DNA from: Nyssa sinensis
Taxonomy: Eukaryota; Streptophyta; Magnoliopsida; Cornales; Nyssaceae
DNA: 64,000 nucleotides
Assembly: GCA_008638375.1 (NCBI GenBank)
Contig: CM018048.1
Location: 2,119,642-2,183,641, forward strand
Direction: 5' to 3'
Of the stretch, positions 58,363 through 64,000 are shown piece by piece; the first letter of the stretch is position 1, and each line of letters starts with the position of its first letter. Below the pieces are notes generated by a model. The model was not told where the DNA came from. It did no database searches and worked only from the letters and a program-made list of their open reading frames with translations. The translations under genes were made by a program, and so were the position numbers.

Positions 58363-59935
58363 AATGGTAAGCAAATCATCATTGGCATAGATGATAGAAA
58401 ATAATTCAAAATACAGCTAGTAGAAATGCTAAATCAAAATATTATCAAACCCTCAAACAATCCTTATAATTCGCCAACATTTTTTGTTGAGGATCATGCA
58501 GAGATAATCAGAAAGAAAGACAATGGTCATATACTATAGAAAACTTAATAAAAATTGTGTATTTGATTCTTATGAGATTCAAGATAAAAAGTCTCTTATC
58601 AGTTTAAATGAAGATAGATCTTGGTTTAGCAAATTTGACTGCAAATTAATTTTGGCATACTAAAATGTCAGAAGAATCTATTCCTTGGACAACATTCACA
58701 GTTCGTTTGGATAAGTAGGAGGAAAAAGAAATGAGATGAGAATATTAGTTATAAGGGAAAGGAAAGGAGAGGAGATGAGAGGGTAATCTCTTCTTTATGT
58801 TTGGATAACTAATGAAAGGAAATGAGAGGAAAAACTAATATATCATTTCATCTTATTTGAGAATAATAAAAGAGAAAAAGGAAAGGAAATGATTTTATAT
58901 TATTTTACTATTATACCCTTTAAAATTAAGCATACTAATAATTAGTATTTTGACTATTATAATAAATTACAATCTAATATATATATATGTGTGTGTGTGT
59001 GGGTGTGTGTGGGTGTGTGTTGTACAATGATTGAATAAGAGAAAAATTGAACTGAAAGAAAAGTGAGAACCTGTGCAACAGCAGAAACAGCAATGAGCAA
59101 AGTTGTGTATAGAAAAAAAAGGGAAACAATGTATATTTAGATGTCCTAGGATAGAGGTGTCATTTTTATTTTATTTTTTACAATTTTAAGGATAATATTG
59201 ATATTATTAAAAATTCATTAAATCTTTGTTTCCTTTCTCTCCATTTTCTCCCACTTTTGGAGGGATAACAAAATTGTTCAAACGAGGGTTAAGCTCTCCC
59301 TCCCTCCCTTTCTTTTTTAATTTTTAAAACAAACATGATATAAGCTTCTCTTCCTTCTCATTTCCTTCCTTTTCTTTCCAATTTCTTCCATCCAAACATA
59401 GTGTCAATGTCTTTCAAGAAAAATATGAATGATTAGTTATGCCATTTGGATATAAGAATACCCCTAAGGTATTCAGAGAAGAATGGATAATATATTTAGT
59501 AAATATTTAGAATTTTGTCTTGTTTACATAGATGATTTCTTAATAGCAAGCAAAACAAAATCAGAATATTATAAGCACCTCAAACTCATAATCTCAGAAT
59601 TCTTAGAACACGGTCTCATAATATCATAATCTAAAATGAAAGAAATGATAAGACTATAAGAACATATCACAAAGAAACTCTTAAACTTTCTAGAAGAAAT
59701 AAAAGATAGAAAAGAATTACAATTTTTTTAGGTACACTAAATTGCTCTTCAGATTTCCTAAAAAACATAGTAAAGAAAAAAATAGGCCTCATAGCTAAGC
59801 TCAAAAGAATATCAAACTAATCCATTAAAATGGACTAAGCATGATATAAAAATTATCAGGAAAATAAAAAAGAATAAATTAGAACAATCTTTCTTGAAAC
59901 TTTTAATAATTACAGATGATATATATATATTTTTT
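58363..59935 (+). pseudogene. Pararetroviral reverse transcriptase/RNase H region (split by a MITE)
   Basis: The stretch 58363-58700 contains RT finger-like sequence ('KPSNNPYNSPTFFVEDHAEI' near 58450-58510). After the MITE, 59403 onward shows 'LVMPFGYKN' (59433-59459) and the catalytic motif VYIDDFLIAS (59522-59551). RNase H-like sequence runs to about 59920 and ends in 'ITDD' beside the next insertion. Stop codons occur in every frame. The YIDD motif fits caulimovirid RTs, which copy the pregenomic RNA into DNA. The part after 61640 probably continues RNase H. Confidence 0.7.
58700..59403. mobile_element. Purine-rich MITE inside the pararetroviral RT region
   Basis: The left end 'gttcgtttggataagtagga' and the right end on the minus strand ('ctatgtttggatggaagaa') are inverted. 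Both lead into GGAAAGGA-rich arms, as in 1888-2352. The interior has a TG microsatellite (58978-59020). RT coding sequence stops at its left edge and resumes at its right edge. Target duplication was not resolved. Confidence 0.65.
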
Positions 59936-61640
59936 AAATTACATAGTACCCCTTAACCTTTTAAAGTTAAAAACAATCCACCCCTGCCGGCAAGTACTGT
60001 TAATGCCACTAACGGAATTAAGTGACATCAATATAATAATATTTTTAAATATCAAACTTATCCTTTTGTAAGTAAAAAGTAACTTTTTATAAACTAATAT
60101 ATATATATATATATGGATAAATTTATCCTTACCTTCTAAATTTATCAAAAATATATACACGCTACTACATAAGCGTGTATAATTTTTTAATAAAATTTTT
60201 ATGTATGCATAACATTGCTCATATATATATATATAGATATAAAATACTTCTCTCTCAACAACTCCCGTCCCCTCTCTCTCTCTCCTCTCTCTCTCTATAT
60301 ATATATATATGTTTATGCAAACTATTTCAATTAGTAGATATATTTTGCTAATTCCTTTATATATAGTATAAATAGTGTTGTCAGTATCTTGTTTCTTAGA
60401 TCTTCATTCTCCTATATTCAATTTGTTTAAGAATTCACTCTGTGCACGATCATCAAGCCCCTGCCACCGCTTACCAAACCTTTCTCCTCTACTACCTTAG
60501 GCGAAGATCGTGTGGTGCAAGAGAAAGAAAAGTCTGACTTGTTGCCATCGTCTACATTGACGTTGTTGCCGAACCGGATGCACTAACCATGCACGTGAAC
60601 CAACTTTGACCCAAAATAGGGTGGTTTAATGGGAAAATTGTTGGGTTTGTTGTTCGTTGCTAGATTTGATGTCTTTTAGGATCAATAATATATTTGTTTG
60701 TAACAATGGATTTGAGGGTGTTTGAGTAAAAATCAAAAGTTTTTGAAACTCTAATGATTTATGGGCATGACAGTGGTTATGTGTGTGTGGAGAACTTGGA
60801 TTTTTAGATTTGAACTAGCAATTACAGAGCTTTTTAATTTCTCTTGCCATTTGGGTTTGATTGATTATGTGCAATCTTAAGATTGGTGGTGACCAATTCT
60901 TGATTTGGTGGTATAACAAGATAGTTAGGGCAAAAATTTGGGTTTTAAAATTTTAATTTTGTTTACTTTTCCTTCATTTTCCTAGTTGCCAAACAAGAAT
61001 TGATTATTAATAAACAACTATGAGGGTGCGTATGTGTTTTGTGTGTATCTAGGTTCGCATGGGCTTGTGTGTATATATATATATATATATATACAGAGAG
61101 AGAGAGAGAGAGATTGGGATGGCAGAGAGTGATTGTGATTTTGAGATGTGAGTGGTGGGTAAAAATGGGTCGTGTGCGGTTATTACGGTGGTCATCAGTT
61201 GTGAAGGTGGTGATGACGGGGAAAGAGATGTGGGTGGTGAGTGGGAGTAGCAGTGATGTGTGATAGTGGTGGGCAATTTTTGGTCTTGATGATGGTGGGT
61301 TTCATTTGAAGATAATAGTGCCGCCAATGGCCGTGACTGTAGTGCCAGTGGTTGTGCGGGGTGATGGTGATGGTGGCGAGAATAAAGTGGTTTTCTCTCC
61401 CAATTGTGTTCTTCTGTTGTAGCTTTTCAGAGTTGTATGTGTGTATATATATGTGAGAGGGATAAGAAAGAAGGAATGATACGACGTTGAAATTTTGACT
61501 TAAAAATGTAATTAAAATATGAGGGTAAATGTTCCTTAACAGTGTTTAGACAGAAAAATATATTAGAGAGTGCAATATAATTTAAAAAAAAAGTGAGGTA
61601 TTATTTATGATTTTTAAAAATTTTAAGAGAGATCAGTATA
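59935..61640. mobile_element. Mutator-like non-autonomous element
   Basis: The left end 'aaattacatagtacccctta' and the right end on the minus strand ('aaattatactgatctctctt') are imperfect long inverted repeats of about 50 bp, continuing through AAAATT-rich and CCACC/CCTCAC blocks. The interior is unlike the surrounding viral sequence: AT microsatellites at 60100 and 61075, CT runs near 60265-60300, a GC-richer block at 60440-60620 and a GTGG-rich block at 61140-61390. No transposase frame. Viral sequence resumes after about 61640. Precise ends and a 9-bp target duplication were not fixed. Confidence 0.5.
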
Positions 61641-63120
61641 ATTTATCTAATAAAGAAAAAAACTGAAAAGAATCCTTTATTATAAACATAAGGTATAAGG
61701 ATAAAAGTTAAATAAGATATTGAGCAATAGAGGAAAAGGTGACAAATGTAGTTAGAAGTTTTAGTGATTCAGGAGTTGGCGCAGAACAAATGAATTCGAC
61801 AATGCTTTAGAAGAATCTCTAGATCTCATAATTATAGCCAAAGAGTCAAATCCTATACTAAAGGATATTGAAGAGATTCTAATTCCACCAAGAAAGTACT
61901 CAAATCATATTGTTATACTTAACAAAATGCTAGGAGGATTACATTATCCTACCTACAAAAAAATATCAGCAATTCCCAGAACTTCACAGATTCAAAAAGG
62001 TCTTTTCAAATGAAGAACTCATAGTAGCAGATGCTTTGTGGCTTAATGCCTCAGAAGGCCTAAAAGTAGATTCCAAACAGAACATTGTCTCAGTGGTTGG
62101 ACACATGAGAAATAAGAGACTCATGCTCATGTCATTCAAAAACAGGTCATACGGGCAAAACGTCCAAAATCAAATTCAAAATAAAACCTATTCCTAAGCA
62201 TATGGATCTTCAAATCAAAATTATATCACAAAACTCAAATATGAGAGGATCTTTTTTGAAGTTTCAATAAATATCTCTTTCTCTTTTATCTAGATTCTTA
62301 GTCCAGATTATGTTTCAGAAAAAATCAAAGTTTTAATATGCATAAAAACATTGCAGGATCAAGACCTTCCAGATAAAGTTCAGACGGTTTTCGACTATCT
62401 TGAATATCTACCTATGGGATTGATATTTGAGAATAGAGAAAACCAAAAAGATGAAGAAAGTAGAAAATAAAAAAGATCATTGTTTGATTCGGAGTTAGTC
62501 GCCCAAATCACAATTGACTCAGATATAACAAATTTAGACTTTCTTCTCATAGAAATGTTTAATATAATTTTAGAAGCTATAATAGATTATACTCCATTTA
62601 ATATCCTTGTGGGGGTAATACCATAAGATTTATCAATGGACGTAGAATCCCAGGATTTTGCTTACTACGCCTCACAGATGAACAGATAACATCCGGAGTT
62701 GTTTCATCAGAAGAAATACTGAAAGCAGATTTATGTGCAGAAGATCTCATTAGGCATAAATGTTTCGTTGTTAAAGAGATAACATAGAAATTACAAGATG
62801 CACAAGAAAATTGGTATACCCATTCTACCACTCAAAGTGCATACTTCAGATGTCAGATGCCAACAATGGAATAGTAGGAATAATAGACAAAAAAGCTCCA
62901 CCTCAACAAGTCCATATCGCACTACCCTGACTAGACCACACATGTTTAGGGATGATGAATGAAAAAATCCGAGATGAAGTAAATCTCATAGTGCCAGAGA
63001 AGCAAAAACGAAAGGAGACAAGTTCAGAAAAGCAAATGAAGTCAAAGATAGAAGAAAAAGACAGAAAATAAGACGAAATTGACTTTCCAGCTTACAGTCA
63101 ACTCAATCAACACTCTCCAA
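61640..63120 (+). pseudogene. Pararetroviral region downstream of RT
   Basis: Several plus-strand pieces are readable: 'ASEGLKVDSKQNIVSVVGHM' (about 62050-62110), 'FDYLEYLPMGLIFENRENQK' (about 62390-62450) and 'FNIILEAIIDYTPFNILVGV' (about 62560-62620). There are many stops. The 5' part probably ends RNase H; the rest is a separate reading region whose family I do not recognise. By position it could be a transactivator-like or unknown protein of a caulimovirid; no motif proves this. Confidence 0.45.
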
Positions 63121-63198
63121 TCAGATAAAGCAGGTTCCCTACTGAAAATCCTTATCTATTCCAATGTGAACAGATGTTTGATGTCCCCCATACTTGTC

Positions 63199-63207
63199 TA
63201 TATAAGG
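63199..63207 (+). promoter_or_regulatory. TATA box of a pararetroviral pregenomic promoter
   Basis: TATATAAGG at the end of the viral coding sequence, followed by a leader-like stretch. The layout is that of caulimovirid genomes, where the pregenomic RNA promoter lies after the last gene. A possible polyadenylation signal, aataaa, lies at 63390-63395. Whether it still works is unknown. Confidence 0.55.
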
Positions 63208-63521
63208 GCTTTCTAGAAGATGAAGACGACAATCAATTTTGGTTGATAGAAGCTCTACATACAACTCTTTGTATTTTAGAAACTCATTTTCTTCTAGTCT
63301 TATGTATTTTATTTCCAATAGTATGAACTAAGTTTCACTAATCTGTAGGTGAGAACATTCGGGTCTATATTTCATTTTGAAGTTTTTAATAAAGTATAGA
63401 TTTTTCTTGTCTATGTCCAAATGTTATCATTTCTTTGACTATCCAATCTCCAACAAAATCCTAATTCAAAAACCAGTAGTTCCATATACACCATTCTCAT
63501 CTTGGCCGCAGTAAGCCATTA

Positions 63522-63894
63522 TGTTGTGCTGTGTTACCATTAAGTCGTGGATAGGCGTTCAGGCATTGAGGCAGTCGACATTGAGGCAAAGACGAGTCCA
63601 TCCAGATAAAGTGAAACAAGAACATCCAAACATAACTAAAAGTAGACAGAAAAGCAAGAAAAAATAGGTGAATAGAAGATAGAAGCAAAAGTAGAACATA
63701 CCCACTAGAAGGTATGTAAAGGAAATGCCTCAAGCCAATATGCTGTGAGGAGATATTCATTTATAGACAGAAGATACATGGAAGCTGTATAATTACAAAT
63801 ATGGAAACAAATATACAAGAAAACAAACTGCTACAATTGTGGAGAATCACTGATATCTTGGTCATAATCATTGGAGTCAGACTTTCCTCTAATA
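63522..63894 (-). repeat. Ty1-copia LTR (copia-3), tentative boundaries
   Basis: On the minus strand the sequence after the polypurine tract 'tttgaggggggat' begins TATTAGAGG, a one-base change from the common TGTTAGAGG LTR start. The proposed far end is ...GCACAACA at 63522. A TATA-like 'ctataaatg' on the minus strand lies near 63760. The other LTR is outside the window, so the left limit is a guess. Confidence 0.5.
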
Positions 63895-64000
63895 TCCCCC
63901 CTCAAAGTTGGCGTGGTAGAAAGAGGAAAAACGCACAACTTGCCACGATCCAATAAAAATTGTAATTTAGCCACCGCTTTTGTGAAAACATCAGCCAGCT
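63870..64000 (-). pseudogene. Ty1-copia (copia-3) pol C-terminus, running off the window
   Basis: From 63998 down, the minus strand reads LADVFTKAVAKLQFLLDRGK, then LCVFPLSTTPTLRGDIRG. This matches the end of copia pol ('QLADVFTKAL...', ending '..PTLRGD.R'). The frame stays open to a stop near 63838, inside the LTR. The polypurine tract overlaps the last codons, as usual. The body of the element lies beyond 64000, so intactness is unknown. Confidence 0.85.

Larger units (their letters stand above)
37527..63330 (+). mobile_element. Endogenous pararetrovirus-like sequence (Caulimoviridae-type), decayed and split by four insertions
   Basis: About 5 kb of AT-rich plus-strand coding-like sequence remains in pieces: 37527-37949, 38203-40299, 58363-about 58700, about 59403-59935 and about 61640-63330. 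The pieces hold, in order, coiled-coil-rich sequence, a movement-protein-like region, an RT/RNase H region with motif VYIDDFLIAS, a further downstream reading region and a TATA box. A single YIDD-type RT, no LTRs, no integrase, and a terminal promoter region favour a pararetrovirus over an LTR retrotransposon. Every frame has stops and frameshifts. Target duplications of the TRIM (gctaa) and gypsy element (aatgg) lie within this sequence, so it is older than both. Genus is not assigned. Confidence 0.72.

Noticed and set aside
61039..61327. Frames on both strands with Ser/Leu/Tyr runs
   Set aside because: Translated (TA)n and (GA)n repeats inside the Mutator-like element.
37527..63330. Possibility that the YIDD RT belongs to the gypsy element
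   Set aside because: The gypsy element has its own RT on the opposite strand (YIDDML), and the plus-strand RT lies outside its LTRs and target duplications.

Overview
This window is nuclear DNA of a flowering plant, most likely a eudicot. It is AT-rich and full of nested transposons, with spliced genes (GT-AG introns), Ty1-copia and Ty3-gypsy elements, MITEs, a TRIM and an endogenous pararetrovirus. The species cannot be named from sequence alone. Only two host genes are supported, both on the minus strand. One is a mitochondrial-type ribosomal protein L25 (bL25) family gene, with exons 1-2 at 4236-1427 and the rest off the left edge. The other is a 16-exon AAA-ATPase gene of the plant DAA1/ATAD1-like family (35255-23748), which carries three single-base frameshifts.

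Layout. 1-1190: probable end of a Mutator-like element. 1427-4236: L25 gene, with two MITEs in intron 1. 4523-10195: complete but decayed Ty1-copia element (373-bp LTRs). 10196-11393: AT-rich spacer with hAT-like and SINE-like pieces. 11394-21283: second Ty1-copia element, split by a hAT-type transposon (13273-16998) that itself holds a solo LTR (15190-16459). 21284-23747: spacer with another hAT-like element. 23748-36024: AAA-ATPase gene, its leader and a TATA box. 36030-37187: AT-rich spacer. 37188-37526: truncated LTR. 37527 to about 63330: one pararetrovirus-derived (Caulimoviridae-like) sequence on the plus strand, broken by four insertions. These are a 248-bp TRIM (37950-38197), an 18-kb Tat-type Ty3-gypsy element (40300-58362), a purine-rich MITE (about 58700-59403) and a Mutator-like element (about 59935-61640). 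63522-64000: 3' end of a third Ty1-copia element.

The gypsy element is on the minus strand and shows gag, protease, RT, RNase H and integrase. It also holds a spliced plus-strand (antisense) gene, a 30-bp minisatellite and two solo LTRs of about 4 kb from one other family (44041-47890, 53150-57162). Target-site duplications give the order of insertion: pararetrovirus first, gypsy element into it, then the two solo-LTR parents into the gypsy element.

No clearly new biological system was found. The most useful leads are the frameshifted AAA gene, the buried pararetrovirus with its RT motif and promoter still readable, and the antisense gene and minisatellite of the gypsy element. All retroelement coding regions carry stops, frameshifts or lost catalytic residues and are treated as pseudogenes.
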